Below, in pieces: positions 9,560 through 18,663 of a DNA stretch of 26,832 nt. Under the pieces are notes generated by a model. The model was not told the DNA's origin and did no database searches. It worked only from the letters and a program-made list of their open reading frames with translations. Source of the DNA: Tritrichomonas musculus (taxonomy: Eukaryota; Parabasalia; Tritrichomonadida; Tritrichomonadidae); the NCBI GenBank assembly GCA_039105265.1, contig JAPFFF010000310.1, forward strand, positions 1 through 26,832, written 5' to 3'. Numbering within the stretch: the stretch's first letter is position 1; each line of letters opens with the position of its first letter. The position numbers were made by a program, and so were the translations under genes.

Positions 9560-11641
9560 ATGAATAACTCCAATTATTTCAATTTTTCACAAAAGCGTAA
9601 TACACAAGTTGTATCCTCTAATGATATTAATTTAAATGATGAGCCAACTATTTACGAAACCAATAACATAATAGTACAGTTGCCGGAACTCTCAAAAGAA
9701 ATACGAATTCAAGATCCACCTCAAAATGAACTTAATGAAAATACCAGAGAAACTCCGCCTGAGTTAGTAAATTGTTTCCTGGAACTCAACAATAATAATG
9801 TAGATTCATTAGATTTGTTACTATCATATGTCCATGATATTTCAATTGCACATGGATGTCCTTTTGTTGCAAAACAAACAGGGCCTACGCGTTCCACTCA
9901 GATATTTGCTTGTAGTTTTCATGAAACTCAATTTCAATGCAAAGCTTGTATCAAGTTATATTATGATGATCTTTCTCATAAAGTTTATATAGAAGAAATG
10001 GAGCATCATCATACTCATTGTATTGGACAAGTAAAGAAAGGAAAAACACGAAACTCATTACCATATATACAAAAGTTAAGAATTCAAAATGCAACAAATG
10101 ACTTTCAAACCGCACAAGCAATAAAAGAAAAAGAAGGCTTAGTTTGTTCGAAAGATATATTATTTGGAGCAAGAAGAAAGGCACTCAAGAAATTGCGTGA
10201 TAATGAAATGAAGCACTTATTGCAAGTTATGTTAGATTACAATAATTGGACCAATATTGTAATTATTGATGAGAATAATAAGTTCCGCCACTGTTACTGT
10301 ATACACAATCCTGTTCTTTATTCCACATACTCAAATGACGTTTGCATTATAGATGATACCAGTTGTACGAACTATTATGGAAAGCCATTATTATCATTAG
10401 TAGTAGAAGACGAAAATAAAAATAATCAGTTGTTATCTTTTGCGATTATGGATAACAGATGCAAACCATCATTCATTGCTTTTTTTTCACATCTAAAGAA
10501 ATTCATTGGCGATATAAGAGTTTTTGTTACAGATAGAAACCAAACACAAATAGAAGCAATTGAAGAAATCTGGCCACACGCTCATATAATGTATTGTCTC
10601 AGACACATAGGTAAAAACATCGGAACGAATGTCTCAGCCGCAATGAAAGAAAGATTCGATAAAATGGTACATAAACAAATAACAGAAAAAGAACTACTTG
10701 ATGATTTCGAAAAATACCTAAAAGATCAAGATCCCAAAAGCCAAGGTTATTCTACAATATCCAATCTTTTATCATGTAAACACCGTTGGTTGCCAAGCAT
10801 TACAGCTACATACTGTCACCGTGAAAATTCTACAAGCAATCGTGTTGAAGGATTCTTTGGTAAATTAAAAAATTTCAATGAGCACCGAATTAAAACGCTA
10901 GGAAGATTAGTAAGATCAATTTATATATCCGCAGCAAATGAATACACTAATTCCATAAATACAGATGACTTTCATATTAAAGATCATATATTGTCGCCTG
11001 AACACTCAGTGAAAGTAGGTTCTTATGCATTAGAAAGAATACAAAAAGAGAATGACATCTTAGAAAACCTTCGCCTTCATAAAGAATACGGACCAACCTG
11101 TTGTGATACTCATGTTATTTTAGGACTTCCATGTCGCCACCTCTTGTTCAAAAGAATGAAAGAAAATAATGATCCTTTATTAACAATTAATGATATTCAT
11201 CCAAGATGGTTGCATAGTTATCAATATGATATAAGTAAATCTATTCGAAATAGGGTCTCAATCAAAAAAATTAAGCTACTAGAAGATGGTAATTGGACTT
11301 ATTCGGCATGTATTGATAGATTCGAAAGATATTTTTCCGTAGCCAAGAGATCAAAAGCAATTCAAAAAATACTTAAACAATGCCTTCTATTGTTACAAAA
11401 TGAAGAACAAAAATCAGGAGAAAGTTCATTTATAATACCACCAGATAGTTTACTTATTTCAGGCAGATCCACAACATTCCCTCGTAATAATGTCGATAAG
11501 CCAGGAGCACCTAAATTAAAAAAGCCGTATAAAAAAGGAGAAAATGAAAAGAATAATGGTAACAGATGCACAGAAAGTAAATGCAGGAAGCCAAGAAAAT
11601 CTAGTGCTAAGACAATTAAGAAAAGAATCTCGAATGATTGA
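9560..11641 (+). CDS. MULE (Mutator-like) transposase
   Basis: This 693-residue protein would catalyse excision and insertion of the element in the nucleus. Residues about 80-155 form a FAR1/WRKY-GCM1-like zinc-binding region (C118, C127, C130, then the His cluster 149-153). The MULE transposase core follows: CIIDDTSCTNYYGKPL (first acidic residue at 265/266), VFVTDRNQTQ (D325) with the typical downstream YCLRHIGKN, and TSNRVEGFFGKLKN (E430). A SWIM-type zinc finger lies at 514-527 (CC...GLPCRH), and the C-terminus is a basic tail. Length is usual for the family and all three acidic positions are present, so it could be active. The ATG follows the upstream stop with no gap (TAAATG) and in the same frame, suggesting coupled translation or an original fusion. 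It ends in TGA. Confidence 0.93.
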   Translation: MNNSNYFNFSQKRNTQVVSSNDINLNDEPTIYETNNIIVQLPELSKEIRIQDPPQNELNENTRETPPELVNCFLELNNNNVDSLDLLLSYVHDISIAHGCPFVAKQTGPTRSTQIFACSFHETQFQCKACIKLYYDDLSHKVYIEEMEHHHTHCIGQVKKGKTRNSLPYIQKLRIQNATNDFQTAQAIKEKEGLVCSKDILFGARRKALKKLRDNEMKHLLQVMLDYNNWTNIVIIDENNKFRHCYCIHNPVLYSTYSNDVCIIDDTSCTNYYGKPLLSLVVEDENKNNQLLSFAIMDNRCKPSFIAFFSHLKKFIGDIRVFVTDRNQTQIEAIEEIWPHAHIMYCLRHIGKNIGTNVSAAMKERFDKMVHKQITEKELLDDFEKYLKDQDPKSQGYSTISNLLSCKHRWLPSITATYCHRENSTSNRVEGFFGKLKNFNEHRIKTLGRLVRSIYISAANEYTNSINTDDFHIKDHILSPEHSVKVGSYALERIQKENDILENLRLHKEYGPTCCDTHVILGLPCRHLLFKRMKENNDPLLTINDIHPRWLHSYQYDISKSIRNRVSIKKIKLLEDGNWTYSACIDRFERYFSVAKRSKAIQKILKQCLLLLQNEEQKSGESSFIIPPDSLLISGRSTTFPRNNVDKPGAPKLKKPYKKGENEKNNGNRCTESKCRKPRKSSAKTIKKRISND

Positions 11642-12252
11642 ATATGCAAATAGTAATGGCTTGAGAACTGACCAGATAAATACATTAAATTGTTCAATGT
11701 TATGTAAAAATTTGTTTTATTTGCCTTATTATTATATAATAATTATATTATAATTATATTAATTATCGTTTGAAAACTGAGATTATAATTCAAAGTCTAC
11801 ATTTCATTAGCCTTGCTAAATAGTTAAATAGAAATTTTAAAGATATTTCTGATGTTTAATCTAGGTTATGATTTTCAATTGTACCTTTTGATTAATAAAA
11901 TGTTAATTATTTACATTATTTTTACCTTTTTTGATTTACTTTTAATTATTATTATTATGATGATGATCATTTTAAGGAATACATAATAAATCGGAATATC
12001 GTTTTATTTTTTTTTTTTTTTTTTTTTTCCTGACTCACTTTTTCAATAAAAGCATATTTTTATTTTTTATGTAAAAAACACTATTTTCAATATTTATTTA
12101 GACAATATTATTCTACTCATGAAAATATGAAATACAAATCAATTTCATATTTCGCCAAAATTTCTTACTCTTCGAGTCCATCTAAAAAAAATTGAATGGA
12201 CTTAACCTGAACAATGACCTATGACGATCATGATTTTAACCATATAAAAATT

Positions 12253-12284
<32 letters not shown>

Positions 12285-12540
12285 TAGTAATTTCTTATAG
12301 AATAATAAGTAGGCTATTATTTAACAAATTGTAGTTCAAATTGAATGAAACTCAAATACTTTAACATTTTTATCTTCATTTATGGTTTCTGTTTTTACTT
12401 TTCAATAAGAATAAATTGTATCCATAGTCTCAGTAATATAATAATATGGAATCAAAAGAGCAGTAACACGATATAACTTTTTGAAATATAAACCATTAAA
12501 AAAGAAATCTTCTGGATTCAAGACATTATATTTTGAAAAA

Positions 12541-13047
12541 TGGAATTAGAGAATCTTAACTGCAAAAATCATTATAAGATAAACTATTCTGTATTATGAA
12601 TAATGAAACTAGAGAATCTTAACTGCAAAAATCATTATAAGATAAACTATTCTGTATTATGAATAATGAAACTAGAGAATCTTAACTGCAAAAATCATTA
12701 TAAGATAAACTATTCTGTATTATGAATAATGGAACTAGAGAATCTTAACTGCAAAAATCATTATAAGATAAACTATTCTGTATTATGAATAATGAAACTA
12801 GAGAATCTTAACTGCAAAAATCATTATAAGATAAACTATTCTGTATTATGAATAATGAAACTAGAGAATCTTAACTGCAAAAATCATTATAAGATAAACT
12901 ATTCTGTATTATGAATAATGAAACTAGAGAATCTTAACTGCAAAAATCATTATAAGATAAACTATTCTGTATTATGAATAATGAAACTAGAGAATCTTAA
13001 CTGCAAAAATCATTATAAGATAAACTATTCTGTATTTTGAATAATAA
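12541..13047. repeat. 63-bp non-coding minisatellite, 8 copies
   Basis: The marker GAATCTTAACTGC recurs at 12551, 12614, 12677, 12740, 12803, 12866, 12929 and 12992, an exact 63-bp period. Copies are almost identical; differences are at the outer copies and one AATGGAAC/AATGAAAC change. Every frame I read has a stop in each unit, so it is probably not coding. The near-identity indicates recent expansion. The sequence is unrelated to the 63-bp coding repeat at the left edge. Confidence 0.95.
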
Positions 13048-13356
13048 TGTTTGATAAAACTAAATTCTGAAACCTTTGCGTTAAGAAAACCCATTTTTAC
13101 TTATCATGATAAATTATTTGATTATAATATACATTTTATTATATTGTTCAGCTCAGTATGCTCTCATTTGCAACTCTATAACATTTAAAAGCAAAGTTTC
13201 CTCTATAATTAACATATATAACATCACTGAAGGTTAATTATGATTTCTACGTTAAATATATTAATTCAAATCAATGTGTTTTATAATAAACACATCAAGG
13301 ATTAATGCATTTTAAACTATAAGTTCATGTAATTCTTTTTTTTTTTTTTTTTTTTA

Positions 13357-13495
13357 GAAATAAAGATGCTACACTTAGGCGAGTCGAATACGAGTTTGCA
13401 GTGAAGCAGTTCTAGTAGTTAACAGTAGAGCATAGCAACAAAGTGCCAGCCATACTACTACTACTTCAAATGTCCCCCTGGACATAGCCTTCAAA
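13357..13495. other. Compositional island of unknown origin
   Basis: After a long T run, about 140 bp has noticeably higher G and C than its surroundings (for example ACACTTAGGCGAGTCGAAT and GTCCCCCTGGACATAGCC). One frame from 13365 reads DATLRRVEYEFAVKQF before a stop. It could be a remnant of a gene fragment picked up by the element. No tRNA-like or other RNA structure was recognised. Confidence 0.3.
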
Positions 13496-13732
13496 AATTC
13501 TTAAAAAGCTCAAAAAACTTGGTCTCATTCAAAAATTTCATAATTTTTTTTTTCAAACAAAATGCTATCAGTTTCGGTTTATTTACTGCCTATTTTTTTT
13601 TTTTAATTTAGGTTGGTTATTTACTTTGTATATTTTTAGTTAATATTTATATTGTGAATAAGCGAACAGTGCTGGAGCTCCAGTTTTTGAAATCATATAT
13701 GGTCCTTTTTTTTTAAGAAAAAAAAAAAAAAA

Positions 13733-13760
13733 AAAACCATGACCTATAGGTCATGGTTTT
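13733..13760. repeat. Perfect 28-bp palindrome
   Basis: AAAACCATGACC, TATA, GGTCATGGTTTT is its own reverse complement over 28 bases, at the end of a long A run. A second, 12-bp palindrome (CTGGAGCTCCAG) lies nearby at 13672-13683. Either could form a cruciform or bind a dimeric protein. No terminator role can be claimed in a eukaryote. Confidence 0.85.
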
Positions 13761-13954
13761 AAATAAAAAAAAGTAAAAACTTAAAAACTTTAAATTTTTA
13801 ATATATTTCATAAAAATATGATATAATGCATGATTATTAGACTGTTTTAAAGCATAATACTAAAAAAAAAAAATCAATTTTTTGGAAATTTACAGACGAA
13901 TGATTATTATTATTATTATTATTTTTTTTTTCAATATTTCTTATATATAATATT

Positions 13955-13962
13955 TTATATAT
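13955..13962. repeat. Left target-site duplication of the hAT-type element (TTATATAT)
   Basis: TTATATAT directly precedes the CAGGG end, and the same 8-mer follows the CCCTG end at 15019-15026. The length is 8, with T at position 2 and A at position 7, matching the known hAT target pattern (nTnnnnAn). Confidence 0.8.
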
Positions 13963-15018
13963 CAGGGATGTTTATCGATAGTGTCCGATAACGGTTAAAT
14001 ACGTTGCCAATATTATCGATATTATCGGGAGTAGAGTAGAATAACCGATACTATCCGATAATAAATATCATTATCGATAAAAACGGTTTTTATCATGGCC
14101 AATAATGACCGATATTTTTAACTTTTTTAAGGTAAAGAAAAGATATTTACTAGAAATTATGGCTATTTAATTGTTATATAATTATATAAAAGTTATTTTT
14201 TCAAGTAATGACATATAAAAAAGCTTGTATGTACAAATGATCAAATTATTAAAAAAGATTTTTTATATTTCATAGGAAATTAACTTTTATTATAATAAAA
14301 GATAAGTAATATATTATAATTCTAATAATATTTAAGTATAAAATTTAAAATCAATAAAGATAATTATATTTTGGCAAAAAAATTAAATTTATCAAAAAGT
14401 GAACACGATAACTTTTTGTAAATTAATAAAATTCTCTCCATTTCTCTAAATATTTTTAGACTTGATATTCTTTTAATAAAAAAAAAACGCAAATTATTTT
14501 AGTAGCATTGCATTAATATTTCATTACATATTAAGATTCGTTAATTTGCAAATATGGAAATAATTTAATACTGAGAAGATATGAGGAAATTATCGTCTTA
14601 TAACTTTATTCTTAATCATAATCTTTTTTTGTTGGCCAATTGGTTCTTTTTTAAAAATTTTGAAAATAATCATTTTATGTATCAATCAAAAACCTAATTT
14701 TTTAGCTTCTCATTATTATATTGGACATATAATGCACCCTGACCTTATTTCGCTTATTTCAGCATGCACTATTGAAGTACAATTAAAAATATAAAATTCC
14801 AAATTTTATTCAAAAATGTAAAAAAAAAGTATGGAAATTTTATTATAAAATATCGGAGAATATCGAACCGTAACCGTCCGATAGTGACCAAATATCGGCG
14901 GTTTTGCTTAACGTATTTATCGATAATTATTGGTTATCGAACAAATTTTTATCGATATTATCGGACTATCGATAATGAGCCGATAATCGATATTTATCAT
15001 CATCGATCGACAACCCTG
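13963..15018. mobile_element. Non-autonomous hAT-type element (1,056 bp) nested in the MULE
   Basis: The ends are CAGGGATGTTTATCGAT and, in reverse complement, CAGGGTTGTCGATCGAT (14 of 17 matching), flanked by perfect 8-bp duplications TTATATAT. CAGGG...CCCTG termini with 8-bp duplications are diagnostic of the hAT superfamily. The outer 150-170 bp at each side is crowded with CGATA/TATCG words, over a dozen in total, while the roughly 700-bp middle is plain AT-rich DNA with almost none. This is the usual arrangement of subterminal transposase-binding repeats. No transposase frame is present, so it needs a partner elsewhere in the genome. It sits in the right arm of the MULE, so it probably inserted after that arm existed. 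Confidence 0.85.
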
Positions 15019-15026
15019 TTATATAT
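15019..15026. repeat. Right target-site duplication of the hAT-type element (TTATATAT)
   Basis: This is the exact copy of 13955-13962, directly after the CAACCCTG end. Confidence 0.8.
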
Positions 15027-15901
15027 ACAATTCATGTAATAATTGATAACCAATCTATTGCTTTTAATTTTCTTTTTTCTTTTTTTTTTTTTTTTTTTTA
15101 TATATATATAATAAAAAAAGTGCCGTTGAACGTTTATTTTTATTTCTAATGTTTGACAGCACCGGAATGAGCAATTCCAATAAACGATTACAATAAAAAA
15201 AAAAGTCCGAGTTCTTAATAACATTGGTCCTTTTCATGGATTACCTATCTTATCGTAGATATATCACAATCTTCAAAAAATGATAATCAGATAGCTATTT
15301 TTACTAATAGGCAACTTTTTGATTACTGCAGAATATCTCCATCGATACCTTGCATTTTTTTTTTTTATTCTAAGTGATATTTTCAACTCGTTGATCTTAT
15401 ATTATCATTACTTATAACCATTATTTGTACTCGTTTTTATTATTTTACGCATTAATATTTAGATTTTCATTACATTGTTCTTATATTGGCATTTCTTAGT
15501 ACCATAGTTTTTACTTTTTCAGTGTATCATCACAAAAATAATCAAAAAAATCAATTTTCATCTCGTTTTTCTTATATTTGCTTTGTTTAATATCTTTATT
15601 TTAACTCTTTTTTATTATTTTACGCATTCTAGTTTATATTATACATAATTATTATTCATGTTATTTTTTATCTTTAAGATAGAATACTTATCTTTTTTAT
15701 TTATTTATTTATTTTCTTTTTTCTTTCTTATTTTTTTTAAATAAACTATAAAACTCCCTATTTTATTATTATAAATCTATTTTTTTTTTTGGATTTTTTT
15801 TAAACAAAAACTTGAAAAATTTACATTCAAAATCTGTAAGTTTTTTCTACATTCAATTTTTTATCACAATTTTTGAATCAACTCATTGAAAAAGTTTCCC
15901 C
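15027..15901. other. AT-rich non-coding right arm of the MULE, last part
   Basis: T-rich DNA lies between the nested element and the right inverted repeat. A direct repeat of TTTATTATTTTACGCATT occurs near 15436 and 15611. Close to the end, TTGAAAAAGTTT echoes, on the opposite strand, the AAACTTTTT motif of the left subterminal repeats. No gene was seen. Confidence 0.55.
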
Positions 15902-15935
15902 ATTCAAAAAGTGGTGTATGCATAAGCGATTGCCC
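15902..15935 (-). repeat. MULE right terminal inverted repeat
   Basis: It reads ATTCAAAAAGTGGTGTATGC and ends CGATTGCCC. It is the reverse complement of 1202-1235 at 31 of 34 positions. Confidence 0.9.
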
Positions 15936-15944
15936 CATTATTTG
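15936..15944. repeat. Right target-site duplication of the MULE (CATTATTTG)
   Basis: This is the exact copy of 1193-1201, directly after the right inverted repeat. Confidence 0.88.
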
Positions 15945-18255
15945 TTTTAATAATAATTTTTAATTTAATATTTAATTATATAAGCATTTAACTGGTTTAT
16001 ATTGGAAACAAAAATTCCATGCTTTATTTGAAAAAAATTAAAAAATAAAAATATATTTTTCTTCATGAAGAGAGGTGGAAAAGAATTTCGTTCATCAAAT
16101 TATTATGATTTACTTGAACATCAAACAAGAAAATTGTCTGAATGTCAAATTTTTTTGTATATTTTCATTGATAATTTTAAGTTTATCTTGTTCGATTCGT
16201 ACTTCCGTAAATTGATTGGAAACAACAAGAATATTGCTTTTTCATTCAATTAGAGCCTTTCACTATTAAAACAATTTGCTGATAATTAATTCTTTTATGA
16301 TTTTAAAATTTGAATGGATTGAATGAATTATCAATTTTTTGTATGTGTTTTCACAAACCATATCCAAGATCATCCTTAAAATTCAAATATAATAATTTAA
16401 ATAAATATAAATTTTCTTTTTGAATTTAATGATTAATGCATTTTTAAGTTATTTATAATATTCTATCATATTTTAATAAATAATGATATATTTTTTCATG
16501 AATTTTTTGATAGATTGCTAAAAAAAAAAGGCAATATAAAATTTACGATAACTTTTAATTATTAAATTTTTAAAAAAATACAGATTAAATATATCTTTGA
16601 GTATTATATAATATATAATTGCAAAACTAAATATATATAATTATAATATATAAATATAAGTATTTATAATAATAATATTAAAACATGCCATTAATTTTAT
16701 GAGATAAAACCAAAAAAAAAGAAATTTAATCAGTTGCTTTTTAAATAAATTTATAGTAGAATTTTATTGATATAAATTATTATATATAGATAATATAAAT
16801 TGTAATATATATATTATAAATATATATAATACTTACAAATTCATAAGGAAAGAAAAATGTATTTTTATATATACTATAAATTCTTATAGAAAAAATTTGA
16901 ATGCTTTATAATAAAAATTAAAATTCATTATTATCATAAAATTATATATGTAATATATGTATATATGATATAAAATAAATAATATAAATAATATAATTAA
17001 TATATATATATATTAAATAATGACATAAAATAGACCTTAAACAAAATAAATTGTGTTTATTAAAAAACTATGAGTTAAACCTTGTTCAAAAAACATTACC
17101 TCCCTCTCAATTTAAAATAATCATATCTTTATATTTTAAATATGAATTACTTTTTTATAATTTAATTAATATTATGGTAATTATATAATATATTATTACT
17201 GAAGAATAATGCAATTATATTGTTTGATAAAAAAGATAAAATGATTTAAAATTTGAAATGGAGGTAAAGTTTTTTGAACTCATAGTTTTTAATCAATATC
17301 TTTAACTCAAAACGAAAAAAAGTTAACTCAATATTCAAAATAGCTTTTAATCAATATCTTGAATAATAAATACATATAGATGTAAATATGATTATAATAT
17401 TATTTATGATAAATTAATAACCATTTTATTATGGTAATTAAGAACTATATTATATATATATTACAAAGAAAAATGCAAATATACAATAATAAGATAGATA
17501 TTAATAACCGACTTTTTTATTTTAATTTTTTTTTTTTTAAATACAAATAATCAGAGTTGTAATATGATTTGAGAATATCTCTCAAAATTCAATGAAAATT
17601 GAGATCTAGGTCCCAATTTTTTTGAATTAATTGAAATTATTAAATAAATTTTTCAGATAAAAAACGATTAATTTTTTTTTATATATTCTAATATTCAATA
17701 AAAATATTAATATTTTGAATATAAATGCAGATTCATATAATTATATATATATTATTAAAATTATATTTTTATTTTAATAAGATATTTATTCATATTTTAT
17801 CAAAATAAAAATAGATTAATATTAAAAGAGAGATATGGTTATAAATTGACCTTATAATGTTATTTTTGTGTATTTTTATATAATAATAAAGGATTACATT
17901 AGATTTATTTATTTATTTATTATTTATTTTTATATTTATAATTTATTTTAATATTTATATTAAATGTATATATATAATTGATCAAGAAATATATATAATA
18001 AATAATACATACTTTCAATTATATTCAATTTTCAATAATTAGCATGAAAATAATTTATTGAAATTCTAATCGTCTAACGAGTAAATTGAGAGTTTTCACT
18101 CAAATAATTTTGAAAGAATTGAATCTATCGTTCGATTTTTTTTGTCGAGGTTCGTTTTCTCGCCAAATACCTGATAAATAATATTTTTGATAAATGATTG
18201 TTAATATATAATACTATTTTTTTCTCCAATCTAAAATTTTGGGGTTGAAATTGAG
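15945..18255. other. Extremely AT-rich intergenic region
   Basis: About 2.3 kb is dominated by A/T tracts and ATATAT microsatellites, with a fold-back repeat at 17058-17296. A 62-codon frame at 16065-16253 starts with a GC-richer segment (MKRGGKEFRSSNYYDLLEH) but fades into AT-biased sequence; I do not count it as a gene. No RNA gene was recognised. Confidence 0.6.
17058..17296. repeat. Fold-back (imperfect inverted repeat) sequence, about 240 bp
   Basis: The left arm contains AAACTATGAGTT then TTCAAAAAACATTACCTCC. The right arm, in reverse complement, reads AAACTATGAG then TTCAAAAAACTTTACCTCC, near 17240-17296. An extra short stretch in the left arm makes the stem imperfect. It looks like an old miniature inverted-repeat element, but no target duplication was identified. 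Confidence 0.5.
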
Positions 18256-18663
18256 GGGGAATCGTATTTTTCTACGCCACTTTTTGAAAACTTTTAAACT
18301 TTTTGAATACTTTTTTATACTTTTTTAATTCAATTTTTACTAAATAATGCATAATTATATAGTTCAAACAGCTTCCCGATTCATCCAGCAATTAAAGGAA
18401 CCAGATTCGGCTTCGTGCAGCCCCGTGGTGATCACTGGTGCGTATATCCCCGAAAAATTATGTAAAAATAAACAAATTTATATCAAAAAAATTAAATTGT
18501 TATAATTTAAAGATAAAATTAAAATTTTACGATTTTTTTGGTTAAATTTCTTAACATAATAACTCAAATTTCACCTTAAGATGGCGGTTTTTTCCTTTCA
18601 ATGAGTAGCTACTCATGGATAGAAAAACCATTCAAAAAGTGGCGTAGAAAAAAACGATTGTCC
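18256..18663. mobile_element. 408-bp non-autonomous relative of the MULE with a GC-rich insert
   Basis: The ends are inverted repeats of 33 bp (30/33 matching): GGGGAATCG...CTACGCCACTTTTTGAA on the left and, in reverse complement, GGACAATCG...CTACGCCACTTTTTGAA on the right. The MULE ends have the same start (GG..AATCG), the same CACTTTTTGAA block and the same spacing, so this element probably depends on that transposase family. No matching 9-bp duplication lies at these exact borders; AAAATTTTG occurs outside both ends but not adjacent to them, so the insertion is older or the borders have drifted. Its centre (18371-18460) is much richer in G and C than anything around it. A perfect 16-bp palindrome lies at 18601-18616. 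Confidence 0.7.
18347..18505 (+). CDS. Small frame (52 codons) across the GC-rich insert; possible captured gene fragment
   Basis: Starting at ATG 18347, a frame reads MHNYIVQTASRFIQQLKE, then a middle containing PDSASCSPVV and ITGAYIPEKLCKNK, ending at TAA 18503. The central 90 bp is of ordinary coding composition, while the flanks are AT-rich transposon sequence, as expected if a piece of a gene was carried inside the element. At least one other plus frame and one minus frame are also open over this segment, so the true coding frame is unknown, and translation from this ATG is doubtful. No family was recognised. Confidence 0.3.
   Translation: MHNYIVQTASRFIQQLKEPDSASCSPVVITGAYIPEKLCKNKQIYIKKIKLL

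Larger units (their letters stand above)
11642..13962. other. AT-rich non-coding right arm of the MULE, first part
   Basis: About 2.3 kb of non-coding DNA follows the transposase. It contains homopolymer runs (T run at about 12008-12030, A run at about 12260-12284, T run at about 13337-13355), trinucleotide runs near 11945, the 63-bp minisatellite at 12541-13047, a slightly GC-richer island at 13357-13495, and palindromes at 13672-13683 and 13733-13760. I see no convincing gene. The 3' end of the transposase transcript must lie near 11645-11760. Confidence 0.6.
1202..15935 (+). mobile_element. 14.7-kb Mutator-like (MULE) DNA transposon, full length by its ends
   Basis: The element is bounded by 34-bp inverted repeats (31/34 matching) and a perfect 9-bp target duplication, and it encodes a MULE-type transposase at 9560-11641. 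In order it contains: subterminal CTTTAAACTTTTT repeats; a 5.4-kb tandem array; a Gln-rich open frame; the transposase; and a long AT-rich right arm with a 63-bp minisatellite and a nested hAT-type element. The target duplication and well-kept ends indicate a fairly recent insertion. The transposase frame is open; the upstream Gln-rich frame has one in-frame TAA. The size is large for a MULE, mostly because of satellite expansion and the nested insertion. The ends are seen directly; the family follows from the transposase. Confidence 0.88.

Noticed and set aside
9951-11753. Minus-strand frames inside the transposase and a short plus-strand frame overlapping its end
   Set aside because: Shadows of the transposase gene, without motifs.
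12008-12284. Element bounded by the T run and the A run
   Set aside because: Homopolymer runs are common in this arm; no inverted repeat or duplication lies outside them.
15000-15224. 74-residue minus-strand frame at the edge of the hAT-type element
   Set aside because: Composed largely of Lys/Ile/Tyr from A/T runs and crosses the element border.
16065-16253. 62-codon frame in the AT-rich spacer
   Set aside because: Isolated, with AT-driven composition in its second half and no recognisable motif or start context; could be a worn gene remnant but not supportable.
18371-18460. tRNA or small nuclear RNA gene in the GC-rich insert
   Set aside because: No cloverleaf, B-box or snRNA core motif was recognised on either strand.
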